From Solwaraspora sp. WMMD1047 (GTDB lineage Bacteria; Actinomycetota; Actinomycetes; Mycobacteriales; Micromonosporaceae), in the NCBI RefSeq assembly GCF_029626155.1, contig NZ_JARUBL010000001.1, positions 4,940,501 to 5,004,500 on the forward strand: a stretch of DNA of 64,000 bases, written 5' to 3'. The position numbers were made by a program, and so were the translations under genes. The notes below the pieces were generated by a model. That model was not told the origin of the DNA, searched no databases, and saw nothing but the letters and a program-made list of their open reading frames with translations. Below, one piece after another: positions 36,518 through 45,650 of this stretch; within the stretch, counting starts at the first letter, position 1; every line of letters begins with the position of its first letter.

Positions 36518-37195
36518 ATGGCACGACGGACCGGTCGACGGCCCGGCAACCCGGACACCCGGGAGGCGATCCTCGCCGCCGCCGGGTCGGCGTTCGCCGA
36601 ACGCGGGTTCGACCGCGCCTCGATCCGCGCCATCGCCACCGACGCCGGGGTCGATCCGGCGCTGGTGCACCACTACTTCGGCACCAAGGACCAGCTCTTC
36701 CTGGCCACCATCCGCTCCCCGGTCGACCCGCGCGCCCTGCTGCCGGAGGTGCTGGCGGGCGGGGTCGACGGGCTCGGCGAGCGGCTGGCGCGGCTCTTCC
36801 TGCGGGTCTGGGACTCGCCCGCCGGCGCGGGCGGAGTGGCCCTGCTGCGGTCGGCGGTGGGCAGCGAGTGGGGCAGCCGGCTGCTCCGCGAGTTCCTGGT
36901 GACGCAGGTGTTGCGCCGGGTGCTGGCCCAGGTGGACCTCGATCCCCGGGAGGCGCCGCTGCGCACCTCCCTGGTCGCCTCACAACTGCTGGGGCTGGCC
37001 ACGATGCGCTACATCGTCAAGCTGGAGCCGCTGGCGTCGGCGCCGGCCGAGGCGGTGGCCGCCGCGGTCGGCCCCACCCTGCAGCGCTATCTCACCGGCG
37101 ACCTGGCCGACGCCGCCGACCTGCTGACGACGCCGGCGCCGCCGACCGCCACCGGGCCGGGCGGCGCCGGCGCGGCGCCGCCGGCTGACCGGTGA
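36518..37195 (+). CDS. TetR/AcrR family transcriptional regulator
   Basis: The 225-residue protein has its DNA-binding domain at residues about 14-62 (REAILAAAGSAFAERGFDRA, then PALVHHYFGTKDQLF). The C-terminal part (RYLTGDLADAADLL end) resembles ligand domains of actinobacterial TetR proteins linked to efflux. It follows the permease gene by 54 bases on the same strand, so it probably controls this ABC operon. The last 15 residues are a Pro/Gly/Ala-rich tail. Confidence 0.9.
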   Translation: MARRTGRRPGNPDTREAILAAAGSAFAERGFDRASIRAIATDAGVDPALVHHYFGTKDQLFLATIRSPVDPRALLPEVLAGGVDGLGERLARLFLRVWDSPAGAGGVALLRSAVGSEWGSRLLREFLVTQVLRRVLAQVDLDPREAPLRTSLVASQLLGLATMRYIVKLEPLASAPAEAVAAAVGPTLQRYLTGDLADAADLLTTPAPPTATGPGGAGAAPPADR

Positions 37196-37237
37196 CATCC
37201 GGCGGCTGACCGGTGCCGCCTGCGGCTGACTGACCGG

Positions 37238-38056
37238 TCAGGCCCGGTCCCCCCGGGCGGCGGGGTTGGGGTGGGCGATCGGCTCCGCGTGCGTCTCGTG
37301 GCCGGGGTGTTCGCGGCCGCGCCGGCAGATCACCGGGTGCAGGAGCCGGACCAGGTCGGCGTGGCCGCACAGTGGGCGGGGGAACGCCAGCCTGGCCCAC
37401 CGGGGCGCGGTGTACGCGCCGAGCGCCACCAGTAGCCCGTAGCGGTCCATCCGCACCACCCTCGGCTCCGGGGAGCCGGCGGGGACCCGCTCGGCGCTGG
37501 CGCCGAGCTGGCGGCGGATGAAGTCGGCGATCTCCGGCGCGTGGTGGTCGGCGAGGTCGGCGAGCAGGTCCCGCTCGATGCGGTGCAGCGGATCCGGCTC
37601 GGCCTCGGCGTACTCCTTGGGGTCGATGTCGATCATCGCGCCGGCGCGTTCCAGCCGGACCTCGGCGGCGTCGAACCGGTAGATCGTCAGCCGGGTGCCG
37701 ACGTCGAGCAGGTCACCGGTCGGGTCGACGTCGGCGAAGTCCAGCGCGGCCCGGCGGGCGTCGGGTCCGGTCAGCGGCGCGGCCCAGCCGGAGATCCAGA
37801 CCCGGCCCAGCGACGGCGCGCCGGCCGCCGGCGGCAGGTCCTGGACGTCGAGCACCACGGCGGCGTCGTCCGCGCCGGTCACCGGCAGCAGCGCCAGGGC
37901 TAGATCGTCCACTATCGACACGAGCAGCAGCACCCGGCCCTGCCGGTCGACGGCGTGGCGGACCTGGTGGGCGCCGGGACGGTAGGCGACCTGCACCCGC
38001 CCGGCCAGGTGGCCGGTGGCCAGGGTTCGGGCGACCTCGGCGGGACTGGGCTGCAT
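37238..38056 (-). CDS. DUF2470 / pyridoxamine-oxidase-like protein
   Basis: The product has 272 residues. The first 150 form a split-barrel flavin/heme-binding-like domain (RVLLLVSIVDDLALALLPV, then DLLDVGTRLTIYRFD). The C-terminal 110 are a DUF2470 domain (HRIERDLLADLADHHAPEI). Relatives include HugZ-type heme-iron utilisation proteins. GGAGG lies 8 bases before ATG 38056, preferred over GTG 38074. The intergenic region shared with the divergent S4 gene has iron-box-like sites, which fits a role in iron metabolism; the chemistry is not proven. Confidence 0.75.
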   Translation of the reverse strand: MQPSPAEVARTLATGHLAGRVQVAYRPGAHQVRHAVDRQGRVLLLVSIVDDLALALLPVTGADDAAVVLDVQDLPPAAGAPSLGRVWISGWAAPLTGPDARRAALDFADVDPTGDLLDVGTRLTIYRFDAAEVRLERAGAMIDIDPKEYAEAEPDPLHRIERDLLADLADHHAPEIADFIRRQLGASAERVPAGSPEPRVVRMDRYGLLVALGAYTAPRWARLAFPRPLCGHADLVRLLHPVICRRGREHPGHETHAEPIAHPNPAARGDRA

Positions 38057-38077
38057 GACACGGACCTCCGACACGGG

Positions 38078-38110
38078 TTAGGCTCGCCTTAGTAAGGTGA
38101 GGCTAACCTA
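38078..38110. promoter_or_regulatory. Two overlapping DtxR/IdeR-like iron boxes
   Basis: The element at 38093-38110 read on the minus strand is TAGGTTAGCCTCACCTTA, 15 of 18 matches to the DtxR/IdeR/DmdR consensus core. A weaker match TTAGGCTCGCCTTAG lies at 38078-38092. The pair sits 22 bases from the DUF2470 start and 20 from the S4 start, so an iron-loaded repressor could shut off both divergent genes. Confidence 0.6.
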
Positions 38111-38129
38111 CAGAACCGGAGACGTCCAC

Positions 38130-38741
38130 GTGAACAAGCCGCGACCCAAGGCGAAGTTGTCCCGTGCCCTGGGCATCCCGCTCACCCGCAAGTGCGTCAG
38201 GTACTTCGAGCGGCGCCCGTTCCCACCCGGGGTCCACGGCCGGCAGCGCCGCCGCACCTCCGACTACCAGGTCCGGCTCCTGGAGAAGCAGCGGCTCCGG
38301 CACCAGTACAACATCAGCGAAACCCAGCTCCGGCGCGCTTTCGACGACGCCGTGCAGGGCCCGGGCAAGACCGGCGACAGCCTGGTCAGCCTCCTCGAAC
38401 GGCGACTCGACGCGGTGGTCCACCGGGCCGGCCTGGCCCGCACCATCTACCAGGCCCGCCAACTCGTCGCGCACGGACACTTCACCGTGGACGGAACGAA
38501 GGTGGACCGGCCGTCGTACCGGCTGCGGCCCGGCCAGGTGGTCGCGGTCCGGGAGCGCAGTCGCAGCAAGCCGCCGTTCCAGCTCGCGGCGGCCGGCGCG
38601 CACGCCCCCGAGGGACCCGGCGCCGCGTACCTGTCGGTGAGCCTCGCCGACCTGCGCGCCACCCTGGTCCGCGAACCGGCCCGGCGCGAGGTCCCGGTGA
38701 TCTGCGACGAACAGCTCGTCGTCGAGTACTACTCACGCTGA
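38130..38741 (+). CDS. rpsD: 30S ribosomal protein S4, cysteine-poor paralogue
   Basis: S4 binds 16S rRNA early in 30S assembly. The 203-residue protein has the N-terminal S4 domain (SRALGIPLTRKCVRYFERRP) and the S4 RNA-binding loop (SLLERRLDAVVHRAGLARTI, QARQLVAHGHFTVDG), ending VICDEQLVVEYYSR. It lacks the CxxC...C zinc cluster of the main actinobacterial S4 of many species, so it is the zinc-free type. The other chromosomal copy is not in this window. GTG 38130 has GGAG upstream. The iron-box promoter suggests expression in metal starvation. Confidence 0.9.
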   Translation: MNKPRPKAKLSRALGIPLTRKCVRYFERRPFPPGVHGRQRRRTSDYQVRLLEKQRLRHQYNISETQLRRAFDDAVQGPGKTGDSLVSLLERRLDAVVHRAGLARTIYQARQLVAHGHFTVDGTKVDRPSYRLRPGQVVAVRERSRSKPPFQLAAAGAHAPEGPGAAYLSVSLADLRATLVREPARREVPVICDEQLVVEYYSR

Positions 38742-38806
38742 GGCGTAACCCGGCCCGGTCGGGGTAGGCAGCGGGGTCCATCGACGGTAGATACGAGGAG
38801 ACTCCC

Positions 38807-39661
38807 ATGCCGTACATCACCGTCGGCGCGGAGAACTACGCGCCGATCGACCTGTACTACGAGGACCACGGCTCCGGGCAGCCGGTGGTGCTCATCCACG
38901 GGTTCCCCTACGGAGGTTCGTCCTGGGAGAAGCAGGTGGGTCCGCTGCTCGACGCCGGCTACCGGACCATCACCTACGACCGGCGCGGCTTCGGCAATTC
39001 CAGCCAACCCGCCATGGGCTACGACTACGACACCTTCGCGGCCGATCTGAACACCATCATGACCGACCTGGACCTACGGGACGCCATCCTCGTCGGGCAC
39101 TCGATGGGGACCGGTGAGGTGACCCGCTACCTCGGCGCCTACGGCTCCGAACGGGTCAGCAGCGCGGTGCTGATCAGCCCGCTGGCGCCGTTCCTGCTGA
39201 AGACGCCGGACAACCCGGACGGGGTGGATCAGAGCCTGTTCGACGGGTTCAAGCGGGACATCGTGGCGGACCGGTTCAAGTACCTGACCAGCTTCGTCAC
39301 CTCGTTCTTCAGTTTCGAGGAGAACCGCGGCAAGCGGGTCAGCGACGAGGCGTTCCGGGCGCACTGGAACATCGGTGCCCGGGCGTCGGCGATCGGCACC
39401 CTGCACAGCGTCGACGCGTGGCTCACCGACTTCCGGCCGGACCTGCCCCGCATCGACGTTCCGGTGCTGATCATCCAGGGCGACAAGGACGCCGTGCTGC
39501 CGTACCCGGTGACCGGGCAGCGACTGCACTCGATGCTGCCCGGCAGCAAGCTGGTGACCCTGCAGGGGGCGCCGCACGGCATCCCGTGGACGCACGGCGA
39601 CGAGATCAACCGGGCGATGATGGAGTTCGTCGCCCGGGCACCGGCCATGTCGGCCCGCTGA
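38807..39661 (+). CDS. Alpha/beta hydrolase, non-heme haloperoxidase type
   Basis: The enzyme has 284 residues. The catalytic triad is visible: nucleophile Ser99 in VGHSMG, Asp228 in QGDKDAVLP and His257 in GAPHGIPW. The oxyanion motif VVLIHGFPYGG and the DRRGFGNSSQP loop are those of cofactor-free chloroperoxidase-like esterases. In the cell it is probably an esterase or perhydrolase of unknown substrate. It is a single gene with ATG 38807 after AGGAGAC. Confidence 0.88.
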   Translation: MPYITVGAENYAPIDLYYEDHGSGQPVVLIHGFPYGGSSWEKQVGPLLDAGYRTITYDRRGFGNSSQPAMGYDYDTFAADLNTIMTDLDLRDAILVGHSMGTGEVTRYLGAYGSERVSSAVLISPLAPFLLKTPDNPDGVDQSLFDGFKRDIVADRFKYLTSFVTSFFSFEENRGKRVSDEAFRAHWNIGARASAIGTLHSVDAWLTDFRPDLPRIDVPVLIIQGDKDAVLPYPVTGQRLHSMLPGSKLVTLQGAPHGIPWTHGDEINRAMMEFVARAPAMSAR

Positions 39662-39675
39662 CGCCGACCGACCAG

Positions 39676-39710
39676 CCGGGTGGCGGCCACCATCTGGTGG
39701 CGCCACCCGG
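39676..39710. terminator. Strong hairpin between convergent genes
   Basis: Bases 39676-39691 and 39696-39710 form a 15-bp GC-rich stem with one bulged G and a four-base loop (ATCT). It lies 15 bases after the hydrolase stop and about 60 before the end of the converging ABC gene, so it may end transcripts from both sides. There is no U-tract, as is usual in actinomycetes. Confidence 0.65.
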
Positions 39711-39768
39711 CACCGCGTCCGCCCAGCCGGGCCGGTCGCTGGCGCGTCTGGTACAGCCGGGCCGCCCG

Positions 39769-41553
39769 CTAGCGCGTTTGTTCCAGCCAGGACGCGAAGA
39801 GCTGGCCGTAGATCGAGTCCGGGTCGCGGACCAGGTCGTCGTGGGGGCCACGCTGGACGATCCGGCCCCGGTCGACCACGATCACCTCGTCCGCGGACTG
39901 GGCGGTGGAGAGCCGGTGCGCGATGGCGACCGTGGTCCGCCCCCGGGTCACCGCGTCCAGGGTGCGCTGCAACCGGACCTCGGTCGCCGGGTCCACCGCG
40001 CTCGTCGCCTCGTCCAGCACCAGCAGGTCCGGGTCGGCGACGTACGCCCGGGCCAGCGCGACCAGCTGGCGCTCCCCGACGCTCAGCGCCTCGCCGCGCT
40101 CACCGACCGGGGTGGCCAGCCCGGCCGGCAGGCCGTCCACCCAGTCCGCCAGGCCCAGCTCGGTGAAGGCCAGCGCCAGCTCCTCGTCGCTGAGGCCGGG
40201 CCGGCCGAACCGGACGTTGTCGGCCACCGTCGCGTCGAACAGGAAGCCGTCCTGCGGCACCATCACCACCCGGGACCGCAGCGAGGCGAACCGCACCCGG
40301 TCCAGCGGTACGCCGGAGAGCAGCACCTGCCCGGCGGTGGGGTCCATCAGCCGGGTGAGCAGCTTGGCGAAGGTGGTCTTGCCGCTGCCGGTCTCGCCGA
40401 CCACCGCCACCCGGCTCTTGGCGGCGATGTCGACGGTGACGTCGGAGAGCACCGGCGGGCCACCCGGATAGGCGAAGTTCACCCCGACGAAGCGGACGTC
40501 GAGCGGGCCGGCCGGCAGCGGCACCCCCTCGGTACCCGGGTCGGCGACGTCCGGCTCCACATCGAGCACGTCCAGCACCCGACGCCAGCCGGCGATCGCG
40601 TTCTGCGCCTCGTTGAGCACCTCGGTGGCGATCTGGATCGGCTGGATGAAGAGGGTGACCAGCAGCAGGAACGCGGTCAGCTCGCCGATGCCCAGCTCAC
40701 CCGCCACCCCCAGCCGGACGCCGAGCAGCACCACCGCGGCCAGCGCCACTCCGGCGGCGATCTCGCCGGTGGAGAAGCTGATCACGCTGGTCCGGATCGC
40801 CCGCTGCTGCGCCACCCGGTGTCCGTCGATGGCCTCGTCCAGCCGGGCGGCGGTGCGCGCGGAGACGCCGTACGCGCGGATCACCGGCGCCCCGACCACG
40901 CTTTCGGAGACCACCGCGAGCAGGGTGCCCATCCGCTGCCGGACCTGCCCGTAGGCGGCGGCCAGCCGGCGCTGGAAACCCCGGATAACCAGCAGCGCCG
41001 GCACGAACGCGGCGAAGACCACGAGCGTCAACTGCCAGGAGTAGACCGCCATCACGATCGACGTGACGAGCACCTGACCGACGCTGACCAGCAGGATGAC
41101 GCCGCCCCACTGGAGGAACTGGGTGATCTGGTCGACGTCGCTGGTCACCCGGGACACCAGCGACCCGCGCCGTTCCGACTGCTGGTGCAGCATGGACAGG
41201 TCGTGCACATGTCGGAACGCCCGGGTCCGGACCCCGGCCAGCGCGGTCTCGCTGACCGTGAAGAGCCGGCGCATCATCAGGTAGCCGCAGCAGGTGGTGA
41301 TCACCAGGACCGCGGCGGTCACGGCCACCACCAGGCCGACCACGTCCAGGTCCGGCCCGCCCGAGGCCCGCAGGCCACGGTCGATGCCCTGCTGCACGGC
41401 CACCGGCACGGCGGCCCGGCCGATCATCGACACCAGCGCCAGCAGCAGCGTGCCGGCCAGCCCGATCCGCAGTTCCGGGCTGAGCGCCAGACCCCGCCGC
41501 AGGGTGCGCCAGGTGCCCTCGGTCCGCTCGACGCCGGGGGCCGCGGCCGTCAC
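39769..41553 (-). CDS. ABC exporter half-transporter, subunit B (catalytic NBD)
   Basis: The product has 594 residues: six membrane helices over about residues 20-310, then an ATPase domain. Walker A is GETGSGKTT, the signature is the divergent LSVGERQL, Walker B LLVLDEATSAVD has the catalytic Glu, and the switch His is in IAHRLST. GTG 41553 overlaps the stop of the upstream subunit as GTGA. The odd signature here and the missing Glu/His in the partner are what is expected of a heterodimeric exporter with one working ATP site. The substrate is unknown. Confidence 0.92.
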   Translation of the reverse strand: MTAAAPGVERTEGTWRTLRRGLALSPELRIGLAGTLLLALVSMIGRAAVPVAVQQGIDRGLRASGGPDLDVVGLVVAVTAAVLVITTCCGYLMMRRLFTVSETALAGVRTRAFRHVHDLSMLHQQSERRGSLVSRVTSDVDQITQFLQWGGVILLVSVGQVLVTSIVMAVYSWQLTLVVFAAFVPALLVIRGFQRRLAAAYGQVRQRMGTLLAVVSESVVGAPVIRAYGVSARTAARLDEAIDGHRVAQQRAIRTSVISFSTGEIAAGVALAAVVLLGVRLGVAGELGIGELTAFLLLVTLFIQPIQIATEVLNEAQNAIAGWRRVLDVLDVEPDVADPGTEGVPLPAGPLDVRFVGVNFAYPGGPPVLSDVTVDIAAKSRVAVVGETGSGKTTFAKLLTRLMDPTAGQVLLSGVPLDRVRFASLRSRVVMVPQDGFLFDATVADNVRFGRPGLSDEELALAFTELGLADWVDGLPAGLATPVGERGEALSVGERQLVALARAYVADPDLLVLDEATSAVDPATEVRLQRTLDAVTRGRTTVAIAHRLSTAQSADEVIVVDRGRIVQRGPHDDLVRDPDSIYGQLFASWLEQTR

Positions 41554-43481
41554 AGCGTCACCCCTTCGCCCTGGTACGCGGCGTCCCGCTCGAAGCCGCG
41601 TTCCCGCTCCCGCTCCGCCTCGGCCTTCTCGTACGCGGTGACCAGGTTGGCGTAGCCGGGGCTGGTGGTCAGCAGCTCGGGGTGGGTTCCCCGGGCGATC
41701 ACCCGGCCGTGCTCCAGGTAGACCACCTCGTCGGCGAGGGCGATGGTGGCCCGGCGGTAGGCGACCACCAGGATCGAGGTCGGCGCCGGCCGCTCGGGTG
41801 CGTCGACCCGGCCGCCGCGCAGCGCGGCCAGGATGGCCGCCTCCACCCGGGGGTCGACCGCGCTGGTCGCGTCGTCGAGCACCAGCAGCCGCGGGCGGCC
41901 GGCGAGTGCCCGGGCCAGGGTGAGCCGTTGCCGCTGACCGCCGGAGAGGGTGGTGCCCCGCTCGCCGACCATGGTGTCGAGCCCGTCGGGCAGCGCGCTG
42001 ATGAAGCCGTCCGCCTCGGCCAGCCGCAGTGCCCGCCACACGTCGTCGTCGGTGAGGCCGGCCCGGTCCAGCGTGACGTTGGACCGGACGGTGTCGTCGA
42101 AGACGAACGGCACCTGCGCCACCAGCGCGGTGTTGGCGGCCAGCGAGGCGGCGGTAAGCGACCGGATGTCCACCCCGTCCAGGCTGACCGAGCCGGCCTG
42201 CGGGTCGACCAGCCGGACGGCGAGCGAGGCGATCGTCGACTTGCCGGAGCCGGTGGGGCCGACGATCGCGACCGTGCGGCCGGCCGGGACCGTGAACGAC
42301 ACGTCCTTGAGCACCGGCGTCGGGTCGGCGTCGGCGCTCGACAGCGGACCGGCCCGCTGCGGGTCGCCGGGTTCGTCGGGTGGGCCGGCCTCGCCGGCCG
42401 CGTAGCCGAACCGGACCCGGTCGAAGGTCAGGGTGACCGGACGGCCGGTGTCGGGCAGTTCGTCGGCGCCGTACGGCATCTCGCCGGTGGCGGTGAGCAC
42501 GTTCTGCACCCGGTCCCAGCCGGCCACGCTGCGGGGCAGTTCGGCGAGCACCCAGCCGATGGCCCGGACCGGGAACGCCAGCACGGTGAAGAGGAACGCC
42601 ACCGAGACCAGCTCGGTGACGCTTATCGCACCCTGACCCAGCCGGGCCGACCCGACCAGCAGGACGGCCAGCGTGCCGAGGCTGGGCAGCGTCTCCAGCA
42701 TCGGGTCGAAGATGCCGCGCAGCCGGCCCACCGAGATCAGCGCGTCCCGCAGCTCGCCGGCCCGGGCGGCGAACCGCTCGGTCTCGGCCGCCTCCCGACC
42801 CATCGTCTTGACCACCAGCGCCCCGTCGAAGCTCTCGTGGGCGATCGCGCTGACCTCGGCGCGCAGCTGCTGGGCCCGGGCCTGCCGGGGCGCCATCCGC
42901 CGGGAGTAGACGACGTTGAGGGCGAACAGCGCGGGGAAGATCGCGACGCCGACCAGGGCGAGCACCCAGTCGGTGACGAAGAGCGACCCGATGGCGGCGA
43001 AGAGCATCACCACGGTGCCGACCGCGAACGGCATCGGCGCGATCGGGAACCAGGTGGCCTCGACGTCGGAGTTGGCGTTGCTGAGCAGGGTGCCGGTGGC
43101 GTGCCGGTGGTGCCAGGACAGCGGCAGGTCGAGGTACTGCCGGGTGACCCGGCGGCGGTAGCTGGCCTGCAGCCGGAACTGCATGTAGCCGGCGCCGAGC
43201 CGGCGGCCGAAGATGCCGACCACCCGCAGCAGGCTGATCGCCAGCAGGGCCGCGGCGCCGAGGGCGACGAGCGCCGCGTCGGCCCGGCCGCGCTCGAACG
43301 CCGGCACCACCACCTCGCCGACGATCGTCCCCACCGTGTACGAGGTGACGATGATCAGCAGGCTGAACAGCACGCTGCCGACGACCGACACCGCGAAGAT
43401 CCGCGGCTGCTCCCGGATCGCCCTGCCCAGTACCCCCAGCCCACGGCCGAGCACGTCCCGACTTGTCCTGGTCGTCGCCAC
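41550..43481 (-). CDS. ABC exporter half-transporter, subunit A (degenerate NBD)
   Basis: The product has 643 residues from GTG 43481, with GGGGGAG just upstream; ATG 43538 is an alternative. An N-terminal six-helix domain is followed by an NBD with Walker A GPTGSGKST and the intact signature LSGGQRQRLT. Walker B ends in LDDATSAVD, so Asp replaces the catalytic Glu, and the switch region reads VVAYRRAT with Tyr in place of His. About 30 extra residues rich in Gly/Pro lie before Walker A. It probably forms an asymmetric heterodimer with the downstream subunit. Confidence 0.92.
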   Translation of the reverse strand: MATTRTSRDVLGRGLGVLGRAIREQPRIFAVSVVGSVLFSLLIIVTSYTVGTIVGEVVVPAFERGRADAALVALGAAALLAISLLRVVGIFGRRLGAGYMQFRLQASYRRRVTRQYLDLPLSWHHRHATGTLLSNANSDVEATWFPIAPMPFAVGTVVMLFAAIGSLFVTDWVLALVGVAIFPALFALNVVYSRRMAPRQARAQQLRAEVSAIAHESFDGALVVKTMGREAAETERFAARAGELRDALISVGRLRGIFDPMLETLPSLGTLAVLLVGSARLGQGAISVTELVSVAFLFTVLAFPVRAIGWVLAELPRSVAGWDRVQNVLTATGEMPYGADELPDTGRPVTLTFDRVRFGYAAGEAGPPDEPGDPQRAGPLSSADADPTPVLKDVSFTVPAGRTVAIVGPTGSGKSTIASLAVRLVDPQAGSVSLDGVDIRSLTAASLAANTALVAQVPFVFDDTVRSNVTLDRAGLTDDDVWRALRLAEADGFISALPDGLDTMVGERGTTLSGGQRQRLTLARALAGRPRLLVLDDATSAVDPRVEAAILAALRGGRVDAPERPAPTSILVVAYRRATIALADEVVYLEHGRVIARGTHPELLTTSPGYANLVTAYEKAEAERERERGFERDAAYQGEGVTL

Positions 43482-43600
43482 GCTCTCCCCCGCCGTAAGC
43501 CATCGCCCGTCAACCTCATCCTTACCGACAAGTGCCATCGGCGACGAACCGGTATCGATTGTGTCAACCGTCACACGCTGGGCGGATCTACGATCGGAGG

Positions 43601-44230
43601 ATGCCGAGGTACGCAGATTCCGAGCGCCAGTCGCTGGCCGATCTCCTGCTCGCCGTCGGGCCGGACGCGCCGACGATCAACGAGGGCTGGATGACCCGCG
43701 ACCTGGCCGCCCACCTGATTCTTCGGGAACGCCGGCCGGACGCCGCCGCCGGAGTTGTGCTCAAGCCGCTTCGCGGGTACGCCGACCGGGTCCAGTCCGC
43801 GCTGGCGGCCAAGCCCTTCCCTGAGCTGGTGACCCAGGTGCGCAACCCGCCGTGGTGGAGTCCGGTGAGCAACCGGCTGGTCGAGGAGCTGACCAACACC
43901 ATGGAGTTCTTCGTCCACCACGAGGACGTCCGCCGGGCCCAACCCGGCTGGCAGCCCCGGGAGCTGCCGCACGGGCTGCAGGCGGCGCTCTGGAAGCGGG
44001 TGCCCGGCCTGGCCCGGCTCAGCCTGCGCCGGTTCCCGGCCCGGCTGCTCATCCAGGCGCCCGGGCACGGCGAGGGGCGGGCCGGTGCCGGCGGCGAGGA
44101 CCTGCGCCTGGTGGCGCCGCCGGGTGAGCTGACGCTGTTCCTGTTCGGCCGCCAGCGGGTGGCCCGGGTCCAGTTGGACGGTCCGGCGGAGCTCACCGGC
44201 CGGCTCCGCAACGCCCACCTCGGGGTCTGA
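43601..44230 (+). CDS. TIGR03085 family metal-binding protein (DinB/maleylpyruvate isomerase-like)
   Basis: The 209-residue protein opens with SLADLLLAVGPDAPTINEGW and TRDLAAHLILRERRPDA. The His of AHL, and those of EFFVHHEDVRRAQPGW, are the expected metal ligands of this DinB-like fold. Members are linked to mycothiol-dependent reactions, but this family has no assigned activity. TACGAT ends 7 bases before ATG 43601 and GGAGG directly adjoins it, which suggests a leaderless mRNA. It is divergent from the ABC exporter. Confidence 0.82.
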   Translation: MPRYADSERQSLADLLLAVGPDAPTINEGWMTRDLAAHLILRERRPDAAAGVVLKPLRGYADRVQSALAAKPFPELVTQVRNPPWWSPVSNRLVEELTNTMEFFVHHEDVRRAQPGWQPRELPHGLQAALWKRVPGLARLSLRRFPARLLIQAPGHGEGRAGAGGEDLRLVAPPGELTLFLFGRQRVARVQLDGPAELTGRLRNAHLGV

Positions 44231-44681
44231 CACCACGCGCTTCGATCCGCCGGCGCCGACGCGGGGCGGGCGGATCAGCCGACCGGACCGGGTACTTCGG
44301 CCGGGCGGACCGGGGGAATGCCGACCGGCCGGGCCGCTCGGCGCGGAAATCGGGCGGTTCATCGTGCCACAGTGGAGCGGACCGGCAAGTTGGCAAGATT
44401 CGCGCGATACCATCGCGCACCGCTGCGTGTCGTCGTAGTTCCACCTCCTCACCGGCTATCCATCGACAGCGCGTACCTGACTGCGGCAGGTCGGCGTCGG
44501 ATCGGAGACGCACCGACGTCGTAACGGCATCCATCAGCCCGGGCGTATCGGCGAACCCCCTCACCGCCGTGCGTCGTCGTCGTGTCGCCCTCCGACGGCA
44601 CCGGATGGTGGGCCAGCACCGACGTCGGCGCCTCCGCGACGCGCGCCCCACCGCGCGGGTTCGCGCGCGACAGGGGGCACC
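44231..44681. other. 451-base non-coding region before the terpene synthase gene
   Basis: No credible gene was found here. At 44244-44251 and 44269-44276 GATCCGCC/GGCGGATC forms a hairpin 14 bases after the TIGR03085 stop, probably its terminator. At 44402-44418 GCGCGAT-ACC-ATCGCGC is a perfect palindrome about 265 bases before the synthase start and could be an operator. The rest is GC-rich without clear signals. Confidence 0.5.
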
Positions 44682-45626
44682 ATGCGAGACTTCGCCGCCA
44701 CGGCGCTGATCGGCCCGCCGTTCCCGGCCCGGACGAGCCGGTACGCGGCGGACGTCGGCGCCCGGTCGTCCCGGTGGGCGGCCGAGATCGGGCTGGCGGC
44801 CACGGCGGCCGCCGCCGCCCGGCTGGACCGGGCGAACGCCGGCGACCTCGCCGGCCGGGCCTGCCCGGACGCCGACCTGGACCACCTGCAACTGTTGGCC
44901 GACCTGTTCAGTTGGCTGTTCACCTTCGACGACAGTTGCGACGACGACGGGCTGGGTGACGACCCGAGCCGGCTGGCGCCGGTGGTCGGCCGGCTGCTCG
45001 ACGTACTCGATCTGCTCGGCGGTCCGGACCCGGCGGCCGCCGTGGCGCCCGCCGGGCCGACCGGCGTCGGGCTGCACGACCTGTGCCGGCGCCTCCGCGC
45101 GCAGCGGCAGCCGTACCTGCTGCTGCGCTTCACCGCGCAGTTCCGCAGTTATCTGCTCGCGCTGCTCTGGGAGGCCGCGAACCGGCAGCGGGCCCGGATA
45201 CCCGCGGTCGAGGAGTATCGGCAGATGCGCCGGCACACCGGCGGCGTGCATCCCAGCTTCACCCTGACCGACCTGGCCCACCACGCGCTGCCGGACGCCG
45301 GCCGGCGGGCCGATCCCCGGCTCTCCGCGTTGGACGGGCTCGCCGCCGACCTGGTCTGCTGGTGCAACGACCTGTTCTCCTACGACAAGGAGAGCCGCGA
45401 CGGGCACAACCTGGCCCGGGCGATCGCCCAGGAGACCGGGCAGGACGAGGCGGCCGCGCTGGCCGAGGCGGCCGGCCGCTTCAACGCCGGCATCGAGTCG
45501 TACCTGCGGCTGGAGGCGGCGATGCTGCCGGGCGCCGACCCGGCCGTGACCCGGATGCTCACCGCCCGCCGGTGCTGGATCCGTGGCACCTACGACTGGT
45601 CGCTGCACTCCACCCGCTACCACTGA
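44682..45626 (+). CDS. Class I terpene synthase
   Basis: The 314-residue enzyme cyclises a prenyl diphosphate by ionisation with three Mg ions. The aspartate-rich motif is FDDSCDDD (Asp83, Asp84, Asp87), the NSE triad is NDLFSYDKE (Asn229, Ser233, Glu237), and the C-terminal RCWIRGTYDWSLHSTRYH matches the RY end of bacterial sesquiterpene synthases. Size suits a sesqui- or monoterpene cyclase; the product cannot be read from sequence. AGGGGG precedes ATG 44682. No prenyl transferase or P450 adjoins it, so precursors come from elsewhere. Confidence 0.9.
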   Translation: MRDFAATALIGPPFPARTSRYAADVGARSSRWAAEIGLAATAAAAARLDRANAGDLAGRACPDADLDHLQLLADLFSWLFTFDDSCDDDGLGDDPSRLAPVVGRLLDVLDLLGGPDPAAAVAPAGPTGVGLHDLCRRLRAQRQPYLLLRFTAQFRSYLLALLWEAANRQRARIPAVEEYRQMRRHTGGVHPSFTLTDLAHHALPDAGRRADPRLSALDGLAADLVCWCNDLFSYDKESRDGHNLARAIAQETGQDEAAALAEAAGRFNAGIESYLRLEAAMLPGADPAVTRMLTARRCWIRGTYDWSLHSTRYH

Positions 45627-45650
45627 TCCACCTGGCTTTGCTATTCCGGA

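Noticed and set aside
38078-38110. Zur box for the alternative S4 gene
   Set aside because: The sequence lacks the actinobacterial Zur palindrome rich in TGAAAATC-like halves and matches the DtxR/IdeR pattern much better.
44318-44524. Possible 68-codon gene before the terpene synthase
   Set aside because: It has no ribosome site, an Arg-rich composition and weak third-position bias, so it is treated as non-coding.
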